Positions 54,962-60,140 of a stretch of DNA of 64,000 nucleotides are shown here, in pieces (the first letter of the stretch is position 1; every line of letters starts with the position of its first letter). The position numbers and the translations under genes are program-made. Source of the stretch: Angiostrongylus vasorum (lineage: Eukaryota > Nematoda > Chromadorea > Rhabditida > Metastrongylidae); contig JADANN010000398.1 in NCBI GenBank assembly GCA_018806985.1, forward strand, positions 2,003,501 to 2,067,500, written 5' to 3'. Below the pieces are notes generated by a model that made no database searches, was not told where the DNA came from, and saw nothing but the letters and a program-made list of their open reading frames with translations.

Positions 54962-57658
54962 GTCGACATATGGATACTTATGTTATGTTATGCATTTTAC
55001 ATCGTACCCTGCCATAAGGGGCGCGTGTGGCGCAGTGGTCGGAAGCGCCCTGAACACACACTTGGAATCGATCCCTGCGCCCATGGCCCACCAAAGCCTT
55101 CCATCCCTCCGGGGTCGGCAAATTGGTATCAGACATTCAGGCTTGTATTGGAAGATAACAGCATTTGCTCGATGCATCGGTAGGCCATCGCGAGTCATTG
55201 TAAAGGGCAAATATGGATTCAGTCACCTTCAAACGATGCTTAGTGAAGTCGAATGCATGGCGTATACCTCAGGGGATTGATAAACGCCGAGAGTTTTGTC
55301 CTTTTTAATACTTTACCATGCCATAAACAAAAAAAGGGATTAAGTGGGGGTTAAAGTGATGTTATGAGTTGATTTTTTCTAGTCCTCTTTTAATAAACCG
55401 TTTGTCACAGTTTACGTCATCCATCGACAACGGGACAATTGAGTTTCATCTTAAAGAGGAGCCAGTGAAAACGGCATTGTCGCGAAAACGGAGAACTACG
55501 TAGGGGAGTTTTACGCATACTATTTACTAGTGAATGGGGTTCCCATCCAGTTGAGGCAGAAGCGTTTTTGAAGAGACAAGTTCTTTTATGCACTTTAAGC
55601 GAAAATGTTACTCGTGTGTTTTACCAAAGATTCATTGCAGCAGCATGGAGATCTTGCATGAACTATTTCAGCTTTGAACGACTCGTTTCACAAAAAATGA
55701 AAATTGCCCTGAGGGATTTGACACAGACACTAATCTCTTCAGGAATGAACTATTTCCTCGTTTGTTACTCTTTTTGAGTTGAACACTATCAAATCGTATG
55801 CAGACGATTTTCAGATACGTCATAGAAGCAGACGAAGAAACTCCAGAGAGTTTTTGTAGATCCATCCTATGGAAATCGGCAATTCGCCACTTTCACAGAA
55901 TCTACATGGGAGTAAAAATAAAAGTGAAATTAATTCCAGGTGAAATTGTCAAAGGGTAACATACAAAAAAGGCGGAAAATTCATCCTTAGTATTTTCAGA
56001 CATATTCCCAAGCATTTCTTATTGAAATAAAGTGGCTAACAGGTTATAATCACCGAAGACAGTAAGTGCTCGAATTTACCGTTTTCGGCTTCTCATCGGC
56101 TTCCTCTGACGTTGGTTCGGTAGCAGTATAGACCGACAATTTCCGTAGCATTTGGCCGATTTTCTGACCCTGACTGTCGTAGTCGGCCTAAAATCCATTC
56201 ATTGATTAGTACCCTATTAGTATTTCTTTCCATCAAAAAGTTGAATACACTTAATACAATGCTTAAAAAACTAATTTAATACAACATACATGTATAAAAA
56301 TGTGTACACATATTAATATAAAAACAAAATATAAATATGATATATAACAAATACATATATATTAGTTCCTTCGCAATAGGTGCAAAGCCTGAGATGTGCT
56401 CCCGAATTGGATTGAATCTGGGACCTTGATGTATTGAGAAGAATTCAACACTCAACGATAGAGTTAGTGCCCAATTCGCTGGGAAAAATCCCACAGCTGA
56501 GCGTAGAAAAGATGGTCGAGAAGAGAAAATTAGTCTCATGGAATGTCGTTCCGCATTATTAAAAAAAGGAAGTTGAAAGGCATCAAAGCCAACTCGGGTT
56601 TCTTTCACAGATCAGAGAAAATTGTAACCGCAAAATCAAAGACAAATCGTCTCGATGTCTGCGAAACATAGAACTAAAGTCTCTTATAAACTTTGTAACA
56701 AATATTCTTTCAGTGGTTTACCATGTTCCTCATCATGGTTGGGCAAAGAGATGTTCCTAGATAATCAAATCCGACGAACACTAAGATAGCTTACACCTCC
56801 CATTAGGGTCTACTAATCTAAGCTGAGAAGAGGTTCTGTCTCTCCATCTGGATGGCTGGGTAGCTGTAAATTCATACCAGCAATAACCGCTGTTCTGGCA
56901 GCAACGTAGACGTAAGGCGATAAATCTTTCCATCTACAAAAGACACGTGACTGCCCATGATGATGGCATGATACATCAACATAACTCAGTTTCTTTAGAG
57001 TTTGTACTTGCAGATTTATGCAAGTCATAATGAATGATACTGCGCTCCCAGGAAACTCGTCCAAAAATCTGTCGTACTCGGTTGAATTCTTTTTGCTAGT
57101 CACAATCCAGCGACATTTCCGTAATCCTCATCTCACCAGACTTCCGACACTTAGCGAAAGAACAATGTAAAGTGACAGACCAGTAAACGAATAGACATTT
57201 GGAAAAAGAAAAATAATGTTGCCTCTCGAACGTTTCGGAACTAAACAATTACGAAATTATGTTAACAATAGTTCCAGCAGAACTATATATTCTATTCCAC
57301 AGAAGAAATGTAGTACATGATAGCAACCAAAAAAAGCACACCATGAATTCTTGGAAGATTCAGAGCGCGTATGAGTTAGAAGGCAAAAAAAACGCCTACA
57401 CATATTTTTTTCGAAGCTATTAGAATAAGCAGTCATGTGAAAAAATTTACCAAACGATCCGGCATCCGAATGACATAGTGAACTATGACATATATTTATT
57501 CAACGACCGAAAGACTGAAACTCGGACCAAAAAAACTTGGACATAGACGGACGAGTTTACGACACCAGTAATCAAAAAGTCGAAAACGGCCAAACGCACC
57601 TCATAGAGGGCAAGCGGTGAGTGCTGCTCACATAGTGGAATTCGTTCAACGCCGTCAT
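16618..57658 (-). CDS. kcc: K-Cl cotransporter (KCC, SLC12A family), 24 exons identified, 5' end missing
   Basis: KCCs are electroneutral K+/Cl- symporters of the plasma membrane. They lower intracellular chloride and regulate cell volume. Exons in transcript order: 57658-57600, 56187-56080, 54170-54024, 52658-52473, 49143-49033, 48311-48208, 47805-47613, 44625-44533, 43704-43605, 38322-38224, 36173-36046, 33173-33092, 32556-32415, 32017-31919, 31156-30844, 27244-27170, 27021-26926, 25120-24993, 23463-23386, 23178-23070, 22344-22261, 19980-19690, 18515-18329, 16709-16618. Every internal junction is GT-AG and phases agree, giving about 1,034 codons without a stop. Diagnostic motifs are [73 protein letters not shown] and the C-terminus [17 protein letters not shown]. 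Family length is about 1,050-1,150, so roughly 20-100 N-terminal residues are missing. The paralogue (kcc-1, -2 or -3 type) was not decided. Confidence 0.95.
16995..17215 (-). repeat. Old SINE-A copy in kcc intron 23
   Basis: GGCCTACCGATGTATC and TATCCTCCCAGA match the reversed SINE-A core. GGGATCAAACCAACGAC resembles a reversed B box. The copy is strongly diverged. Confidence 0.5.
17395..17545 (+). repeat. 390-bp repeat fragment
   Basis: GGGTGTTTCTGGGTGTCG and CTGCGATGTACTGCAGG match the start of the 390-bp family. The rest is lost. Confidence 0.5.
18100..18245 (+). repeat. SINE-D 3' domain fragment
   Basis: ATCTTCAAGCCACAGCTGAA, CCATGGATGGTGGGTG and GTGCTTGGGCCGCACG follow the order of the SINE-D 3' half at 50960-51060. 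Confidence 0.45.
18722..18998 (+). mobile_element. SINE-A copy in kcc intron 22, TSD present
   Basis: This copy contains GTGGCGCAGTGGTTGGAGG (A box), AATCGATTCCCGCG (B box), the core CCTCCGGGGTCGGCAAATTG and the tail GAGCTTTATGC. It is flanked by TATCCAAG at 18714-18721 and 18999-19006. It is one of the least decayed SINE-A copies in the window. Confidence 0.8.
19007..19405 (+). repeat. 390-bp interspersed repeat, copy 3
   Basis: Runs from about CTTACTGTCTCATCGTGGCT to GGCCATCCAAGCATACAAG, directly after the SINE-A copy and its TSD. The adjacency could reflect insertion next to an existing element. Confidence 0.75.
19985..22255. other. kcc intron 21, mostly unassigned
   Basis: Apart from the foldback-related stretch at 21005-21260, I recognise nothing. 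Open frames here (for example 20124-20417 minus and 21727-21969 plus) have no splice context or family resemblance. Confidence 0.4.
21005..21260 (+). repeat. Copy of the ACGAGGTTGATAA foldback family
   Basis: TACGAGGTTGATAAGTTGAC, CGTAACGTTTCCACATCCTT and GTCGATGGTCCACAG parallel, in the same order, the left half of the foldback at 28136-28260. The right arm is not clear here. Confidence 0.5.
22261..27244 (-). CDS. kcc: kcc exons 16-21: cytosolic C-terminal domain
   Basis: Exons 27170-27244 ([20 protein letters not shown]), 26926-27021 ([20 protein letters not shown]), 24993-25120 ([19 protein letters not shown]), 23386-23463 ([15 protein letters not shown]), 23070-23178 ([20 protein letters not shown]) and 22261-22344 ([20 protein letters not shown]) join in frame. 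They match, block for block, the alternating alpha/beta C-terminal domain that dimerises SLC12 transporters (LGGMKHNTVVMGWP and [17 protein letters not shown] in vertebrates). Confidence 0.93.
22440..22790 (+). repeat. SINE with shared core and SINE-D tail
   Basis: The head GGTGGTAGTGCAGTGGTAGA is A-box-like. It is followed by GTTCGCACGTGCA, the core CCCTCTGAGGTCGGCAAATC and the tail CTTCGTGGATGATGGG, then ACGAATCGAATG. The head differs from SINE-A and SINE-D, while core and tail are shared. Confidence 0.6.
23480..23860 (-). repeat. 390-bp interspersed repeat, copy 4
   Basis: Reverse-oriented copy (ATACTTGGATGGCCCATCTT at its left end; GGTAAATCGTTGCGAGG at its right end), only about 17 bp upstream of the kcc exon 19 acceptor. 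Confidence 0.75.
23890..24030 (+). mobile_element. SINE-B copy
   Basis: CTAGCTGAGAGACAGGC, CCCGCATGGTGTGGTGGTGA and GTCCGGAGTTTTGCAAATAT are present. It abuts the 390-bp repeat. Confidence 0.75.
24255..24755. repeat. Foldback with PLE-like termini
   Basis: The left arm (AATAAGGTTTATTCAGTACA ... CTTCTTCAGAGCC) and the right arm (GGCTCTGAAGAAGGCGAAAC ... GTATTGTACTGAATAAATC) are inverted repeats of about 70 bp, separated by about 330 bp. The CTGAAGAAGGCGA / GAAACGT motif is the same as the 3' end of the PLE copies at 1040 and 33890. Confidence 0.6.
25390..25620 (+). repeat. Diverged SINE-A copy
   Basis: GTAACGCAGTGGGCGAAGTG (head), GGTTCGGTCCTCGCAC (B-box position), CTAGACTTGTCTGCC (core) and CAATGACCTCTACGATG follow the SINE-A order. 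Confidence 0.55.
25664..26354. mobile_element. piggyBac-like TTAA element(s)
   Basis: TTTAACCCCTTCACAAGC opens the block and GGTCGTGAAAGGATTAA closes it, matching the ends of the element at 15768. Internal ends GGTAGTGAAAGGTTTGA (about 25758) and CACTTTCACGACC (about 25867) suggest a short element of about 110 bp followed by a second of about 490 bp. No transposase was seen. Confidence 0.5.
27331..27690 (-). mobile_element. SINE-D copy with a perfect 10-bp target-site duplication
   Basis: Minus-strand SINE-D with head GGATAGCACAGTGGTAGTGA, B-box region GGTTCGATTCC-like, core CGGGTCGGGAGATTGC and an oligo-A tail (poly-T at 27331-27339). It is flanked by CAGGTAAATG at 27321-27330 and 27691-27700. 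The perfect TSD and intact A-tail make it one of the youngest insertions here. Confidence 0.88.
28130..28416. repeat. Foldback element, about 285 bp
   Basis: Outer ends ATACTTCTTTAGATTGTTCA (left) and the reverse complement of GGCTGAATAATCTAAGGAGA (right) pair. Inner segments TATAACTTTTTATTGGCCTG and GACAAAGGCGGCGGAACG continue the pairing in imperfect form. Its left half matches 21005-21150. Confidence 0.65.
28417..29734. other. kcc intron 15 interior, unassigned
   Basis: A minus-strand open frame at 28823-29035 ([20 protein letters not shown]) has no recognised family. No exon boundaries that fit kcc were found. Treated as non-coding. Confidence 0.35.
29735..29935 (-). repeat. SINE-B copy, reversed
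   Basis: Reverse strand: CTAGCTGAGAGAAAGAGAAA, CCCCAAAAGGGTTATC and CATCTCAGTACC, then a tail with AGACAGTAAATAAAAAG. Confidence 0.6.
30035..30245. repeat. SINE-B pieces, mixed orientation
   Basis: TTTTTATTTACTGCCTATTA (reversed tail) is followed by a plus-strand head CTGTGCAGTGGATAAAACG, a good B box GGTTCGAATCTGG, and GTATTGCAAATTTCTCGGCA. Confidence 0.55.
30844..31156 (-). CDS. kcc: kcc exon 15: TM11-12 and start of the C-terminal domain
   Basis: This is the largest exon (313 nt). It encodes [20 protein letters not shown] and a following TM, then [20 protein letters not shown], the KCC-specific scissor-helix region. [13 protein letters not shown] and [10 protein letters not shown] follow and open the cytosolic domain. 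It is the clearest single diagnostic exon for KCC as against NKCC. Confidence 0.96.
31919..33173 (-). CDS. kcc: kcc exons 12-14: TM8-TM11
   Basis: Exon 33092-33173 encodes [20 protein letters not shown]. Exon 32415-32556 encodes [30 protein letters not shown] and [10 protein letters not shown]. Exon 31919-32017 encodes [20 protein letters not shown] and [13 protein letters not shown]. The junctions split Gln (CA|A) and Trp (TG|G) codons and restore the frame exactly. Exon 14 is easily missed because a different frame of the same stretch is also open. Confidence 0.93.
33270..33950 (+). mobile_element. Penelope-like element, GIY-YIG endonuclease and 3' end
   Basis: The plus strand encodes a well-preserved PLE C-terminal endonuclease from about 33318 to 33612. 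It has cysteine knuckles [12 protein letters not shown] and CNTCG, then the GIY-YIG motif [32 protein letters not shown] and a stop after KLLEDFG. The 3' UTR ends at CTGCCGAAACGTCAAC (33905-33925). The reverse transcriptase is absent (5' truncation). It sits in kcc intron 12, antisense to the gene. Confidence 0.85.
34133..34319. repeat. Near-perfect 187-bp palindrome (MITE-like)
   Basis: The arms 34133-34221 and 34229-34319 are about 90% complementary, with a loop of about 7 bases (TAGCTCG). Terminal sequence is TTAAGATAAAGG on the left and CCTTTATCTTAA on the right; CACCTTGTGAGAACATG is identical in both arms. The TTAA at each end could be target duplications. No coding capacity. Confidence 0.85.
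34975..35350 (-). repeat. 390-bp interspersed repeat, copy 5
   Basis: Reverse-oriented; starts at TACTTGGACACTTGGATGGC and ends at GGAGGTAAACCGTTGCGAG. Nearly full length. Confidence 0.75.
35440..35730 (+). repeat. Diverged SINE-A copy
   Basis: GCTTGTAGTGCAAAGGG (head), CTCCGATCCCGCGC, TTCGGGGTCGGCAAATTGGT (core), GATATGCATTCAGTC and CCTTCAGGGATAAATCAAC follow the family order. Confidence 0.65.
35731..37265. other. kcc intron sequence around exon 11, unassigned
   Basis: Apart from exon 11 (36046-36173) I recognise no feature here. Confidence 0.35.
36046..43704 (-). CDS. kcc: kcc exons 9-11: TM6-TM7 region
   Basis: Exon 43605-43704 encodes [20 protein letters not shown], the TM6 anion-site segment. 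Exon 38224-38322 encodes [19 protein letters not shown] and [13 protein letters not shown]. Exon 36046-36173 completes the TM ([20 protein letters not shown]) and encodes [30 protein letters not shown] is the SLC12 signature; here it reads [18 protein letters not shown]. Introns 9-10 and 10-11 are about 5.3 and 2.1 kb. Confidence 0.93.
37268..37540 (+). repeat. Diverged SINE-A copy
   Basis: AGTCGAATCCCATCTCCC, TGGTCTGGGAGAGTAG, AAGTCGAATGTACGGCGC and GAGAGCTTTATCC are SINE-A segments in order. Confidence 0.55.
37900..38180 (-). repeat. Diverged SINE-A-like copy
   Basis: GAACAAGTCTGCTATCAG and GCGGAATCGAACC resemble a reversed core and B box. It ends about 40 bp from kcc exon 10. Confidence 0.4.
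38682..38969 (-). mobile_element. SINE-A copy with approximate 10-bp TSD
   Basis: Minus strand: head GTGGCGCAGTGGTCGGAG, a B box over GAATCGATCC, core CCTCCGGGGTCGGCAATTTG and tail GAGCTTTATCCTTTTT. Flanks TAGGAAAATG (38672-38681) and TAGGAAAGTG (38970-38979) differ at one base. Confidence 0.8.
38985..41440. other. kcc intron 9 interior, unassigned
   Basis: Only a short tandem duplication at 40230-40312 stands out. No exon, RNA gene or transposon frame was recognised. Confidence 0.35.
40230..40312 (+). repeat. Short tandem duplication
   Basis: TCGTTTACTACTCCCACGAC, followed by GAACAACACC, recurs about 42 bp later as TCGTTTACCACTCCCACGAC, followed by GAGTGACATC. Two units only. Confidence 0.7.
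41447..41552. repeat. Foldback hairpin with ACGAGGTTGA motif
   Basis: Left arm GCTAGCACGAGGTTGACAAA and TTTATTCGG; right arm CCGAATAAACC and ATCAACCTCGCGCTAGC. Arms of about 45 bp, short loop. Confidence 0.75.
41560..43600. other. kcc intron 9 distal part, unassigned
   Basis: A minus-strand segment at 42773-42839 reads [20 protein letters not shown], but has no partner exons and does not fit kcc. Nothing else was recognised. Confidence 0.35.
44533..49143 (-). CDS. kcc: kcc exons 5-8: TM4-TM5 and the long extracellular loop
   Basis: Exon 49033-49143 encodes [12 protein letters not shown] and a TM ([13 protein letters not shown]). Exon 48208-48311 encodes [19 protein letters not shown] (TM). 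Exon 47613-47805 and exon 44533-44625 form the loop between TM5 and TM6. The loop carries four cysteines (CMMG, NCTAD, FCSD, TCDAY) and N-glycosylation sequons NCT and NGT. KCCs have a cysteine-rich glycosylated loop at this place, shorter here than in vertebrates. Exon 8 encodes [18 protein letters not shown]. Confidence 0.92.
44630..45775. other. kcc intron 7 proximal part, low complexity
   Basis: The purine-rich run at 45007-45050 (A/G only) produces a lysine-rich chance frame. No exon was recognised. Confidence 0.4.
45776..46012 (+). repeat. SINE with shared core, diverged
   Basis: GGTTCGACCACGACCC (B box), TTCCGGTGTCGGTAAATTGG (core) and GACATTCATGAAGCTCTC follow the SINE-D order. Confidence 0.5.
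46060..46145 (+). repeat. Isolated PLE-like terminus
   Basis: GGCTCTAAAGAAGACGAAGA, then ATCGAAACGTTTGAG, matches the PLE 3' terminal motif. No PLE body is attached. Confidence 0.45.
46150..47610. other. kcc intron 7 distal part, unassigned
   Basis: Contains an A/G-rich tract near 47228-47262. No exon or transposon frame was seen. Confidence 0.35.
48596..48875 (+). mobile_element. SINE-A copy in kcc intron 5
   Basis: GCTTGTAGCCCTAGTGGTCG (head, mutated A box), the intact core CCTCCGGGGTCGGCAAATTG, GGTACCAGACTTGTCTGGGA and GAGCTTTCTCCTT are present. No clear TSD was found. Confidence 0.75.
49150..50115. other. kcc intron 4 proximal part, unassigned
   Basis: I see no exon or repeat family here. 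Confidence 0.3.
50118..50430 (+). mobile_element. Two tandem SINE-B copies
   Basis: Copy 1 (50118-50250) has CGGCTGAGAGATAAGC, GTGATGGTGAATGCGTTAGC and CGGCGTTTTGCAAATATC. Copy 2 (50328-50430) has GCATGGTGTAGCGGTGAACG and GTCCGGAGTTTTGCAAATTT. Between them is a tail AAGCAGTAAATAAAAAGC belonging to copy 1. Confidence 0.75.
50720..51095 (+). mobile_element. SINE-D copy with 9-bp target-site duplication
   Basis: Plus strand: head GGCCGATAGCACAGTGGCAG, B box TTGGTTCGATTCCGC, core GTGCCGGGCTTGTCTGGG, 3' half AATCGAATGTGAAAAGTGCT and an A-rich end. AATAGCTCT flanks it at 50711-50719 and 51096-51104. Confidence 0.85.
51105..52470. other. kcc intron 4 distal part, unassigned
   Basis: No exon consistent with kcc and no repeat family member was recognised. 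Confidence 0.3.
52473..54170 (-). CDS. kcc: kcc exons 3-4: TM1-TM3
   Basis: Exon 54024-54170 encodes [17 protein letters not shown] (TM1 with its unwound centre) and [20 protein letters not shown] (TM2). Exon 52473-52658 encodes [20 protein letters not shown] (TM2 end and loop), [20 protein letters not shown] and [18 protein letters not shown] (TM3). The PYYMISR and LGPEFGG-type motifs help bind K+ and Cl- in SLC12 structures; here the latter is LGPELGG. Confidence 0.93.
53000..53120 (+). repeat. Low-copy repeat fragment
   Basis: CTCGAGAGGCTACGCAGTGC, CCCAGGTGGTGGG and GAGGCGCAGGTCGA parallel 11225-11320. Confidence 0.45.
53403..53680 (+). mobile_element. SINE-A copy in kcc intron 3
   Basis: AAGTGTGGCGCAGTGGTCGG (A box), TTGATCCTCGCGCCCATGG, the core TCCGAGGTCGGCAACTTGGT and the tail GATAGCCTTATCC. 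Close to full length. Confidence 0.8.
54587..54775 (+). mobile_element. SINE-B copy
   Basis: TAGCTGAGAGACAGACGAAA, GCATGGTGTAGTGGTGAACA, CGTTCGTTCCCCCACC and the tail ATAGGCAGCAAATAATAAGC are present. Confidence 0.75.
54923..54963. repeat. (TA)n microsatellite
   Basis: CATATATACATATATATATA-type run, about 40 bp, upstream of the SINE-A copy at 55018. Confidence 0.95.
55018..55313 (+). mobile_element. SINE-A copy with 13-bp TSD
   Basis: GCGTGTGGCGCAGTGGTCGG (A box), GGAATCGATCCCTGCGC (B box), the core CCTCCGGGGTCGGCAAATTG and the tail GAGTTTTGTCCTTTTT. Flanked by TACCCTGCCATAA (55005-55017) and TACCATGCCATAA (55314-55326), one mismatch. Confidence 0.85.
55327..56075. other. kcc intron 2 remainder, unassigned
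   Basis: A plus-strand frame at 55568-55777 has no recognised relatives. No structured element was seen. Confidence 0.3.
56080..57658 (-). CDS. kcc: kcc exons 1-2 (visible): cytosolic N-terminus
   Basis: Exon 57600-57658 encodes [19 protein letters not shown]. It starts in phase 2 of a codon, so at least one upstream coding exon exists. Exon 56080-56187 encodes [20 protein letters not shown] and an acidic end before TM1. LALYE corresponds to the LALFEEE segment of vertebrate KCCs. This is the cytosolic segment that in KCCs can plug the inward-facing cavity. Confidence 0.88.
56192..57595. other. kcc intron 1, largely unassigned
   Basis: At 56360-56480 a minus-strand stretch with GATTCAATCC and GGGCACTAACTC is weakly tRNA/SINE-head-like. 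Otherwise I see nothing. Confidence 0.3.
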
Positions 57659-57661
57659 CTG

Positions 57662-59980
57662 AAACAAGCTTATATTGGAACGCCAGTTATCAGATCGACG
57701 AGAAATTTCACTCTTCTGCTGCTATCTGATTCTAGGATACTGTACGGAAATAGCAGGCAAAACTCAGAAAAGTACAGAAAATTTCTTATGGCTTAGGTAA
57801 GTTTTCTAGTAAGGAGTTCACTATTTCAAGACGGACAAACGAAATAACTACGCTCACTCTCACTTGGCATGGTCGACATTCACGCGCTAGGTTAGTAGGG
57901 TGCGATCTGGGTTCAAGTTGTACGAGATCTACATCGCGCCGATAAAGCGAACTGTCTTGCACAGCTGATGTGAGCGCTCCGTGAAAAGTTTTCATGCCGT
58001 CGTCAAAAAATGTGACTAATTTGCCATAAAAGCAACTCCTAACACTCACAAATTCGTCTACGGTAATAGCTGCTGATAACCGTGCCGCCGTCACATTTCA
58101 TCTCACTATTGCTGACCCTCGTTGAGTCGCCATGATTTAACGAATATCAATTAAAAAAATACATCCAACGATTAACTACGACACTCAAGACACTCTCCAT
58201 AATGATTGCTTGAAGTTTGTTCTTTTCTAGAATATTCTTATCTAACATAACTTTAGGTCTCCAAACCGCTCGTATCTGACCAAGAACTCTACCAACGTTT
58301 TGATTCCAGTATCAACAAAAAAAAGCTTAAATACGAACTCAGTGGCAAAACTGCCAAGATCTTCTTTGGGAAAAACCCATCACATTTGGAGAAATCTCGT
58401 GAAATGATGAGGTCCTATCTTAAAAAAGCAAAATAAAACACTTGTGTGGAGTCCTTGAACTATCCATATAAAACCAACGGTAACAAAATGTGGGTTGGAT
58501 ATCCCAAATTTTAAATCCACACTCCGTCAAGTATGTCAAATTGCGATGAACAGCGGATGCTATTGGCGGTTTGCCCCATATACTGACACGACTCAACATT
58601 TCATCAAAACCTAGTCACAAGGCATTAGACGCTCTTCAAATCACATAAAAGCCGGCGGGTTTCTGCGTTGACGAAAAACGATGAATAAAACAGGGCTTCC
58701 TTGAACTCTAGGGAAAAAATCTATCCAAACCAGCAAAGCGCCAATTAAACGGTAAATTTCATGCGACGGACGCCAAAGAGAACTATTTCAGTATGCAAGC
58801 AAGAACCACGTGTATCACCTTTGATCTTGTTAAGCATCGAGTAAATGATGCGGACTGCAGTAAATTCTGTGTGTCTCCATCACACATCAAAGTCATACAG
58901 GGCATAAGAACAGCATCCAACTGTAAGTGGATGCCCTTTTCCAGTGGTTTTGACGAGAATGTAGCCACAGTTGCCGCGCTCAGTCATGGGATACATTTAG
59001 TCTCCGCTAGGCTTCCAGATGGAAATCACGAAGCCCTCCCCAGCAAGGAGAATCTTACGGGGAGAAGACTGCGCTTTCCAATATGAGGAAATAACCGGTT
59101 GGGATGGGAGGATGCCAACCACGTAAAGAAACGAAAATTAATAATTTCTAAATTCCTAGAACCATCCATATTGAGTATGCTATGCAATTTTCAGAAGAAC
59201 GTGAATATCGTGCACTGCTGTTTATTGTGACTATAGCAGCTTTTCACCAATATTTCTGACATTTCTAAAACCTTTGAAATCTTCCCAAGTCCGATGGCAA
59301 GACTAGAAATCCGTCTCTCTGAGATTCGACTCTATGCTTCATCACCGCACTTGCTTTCTGAACTCTCGTGCAATTTTATGCCACTGAATTATGAATGGGA
59401 GCAATTGGATTTGCACAAGAAGCGAAGCAGCGAAGAGGATTCGGACTCGATCTGGACCAAATTCATGGATAAAATAAATTTTCTGTTAATCATTTAACTA
59501 ATGGCAAACTAAATTTTACTTATCAGCAGATAAATATTGTGGCGCTTTCAAAAACGAAACACGTAAAAATACACTGTACTGCCGTTGCAGATTTTTAGCC
59601 TTCAGAATCCCACCCGAAGAAATTTAGCCCATAAAAAATGAGAAGTTGGATAAGAAAACTTCTCCAGTTTTGTCTTGAACTTTCTCCTAAACAATTCGTT
59701 GCGAGTATAAACTTAGTATAAACAAAGCATTGTCAAGCATTTGGCAAGGTCGAGACTTCACGTTTACTCAAAATAAGAGTCATGTGTCTCATAGAAGATG
59801 GATGGCACTTCCAAGAAACAAGTCCACGAAAAAAAAGAGCACTTTGATCATCTTTTTCAATCAAGGGACACTAGAAGAAAAAAAAACCCAAGTCGTCGTA
59901 AAGTCAAATAGTGGGTACAGCATCATTTTAAAATCTAGGGAAGTGGTCATACTTGGTAATAGAATACAATTACTAATGCT
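57662..59980. other. Upstream of the first visible kcc exon
   Basis: The missing 5' exon or exons of kcc may lie here or farther right. One minus-strand candidate ends at 58050 before GTGAGT with the correct phase, but no family resemblance supports it. No other gene was recognised. Confidence 0.35.
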
Positions 59981-59984
59981 GACA

Positions 59985-60140
59985 AAAGACAAAGGGAAAA
60001 GAGTTCGGCATTGATTAATCACTGAAGGATGCGTCATGAATTCGACTCCTTTCATAGCATAGAGATTCTATAGAGGGCCCAATGACCCGGTATGTGTTGC
60101 CGTGGACCTCTAGCCATTGCGCTGCCCGAGTCCCAATAAT
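59985..60140 (-). repeat. Diverged SINE-A piece
   Basis: ATTAATCACTGAAGGATGCG and ATGAATTCGACTCC resemble the reversed SINE-A tail. GGACCTCTAGCCATTGCGCT resembles a reversed tRNA-like head. The core is deleted. Confidence 0.4.
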
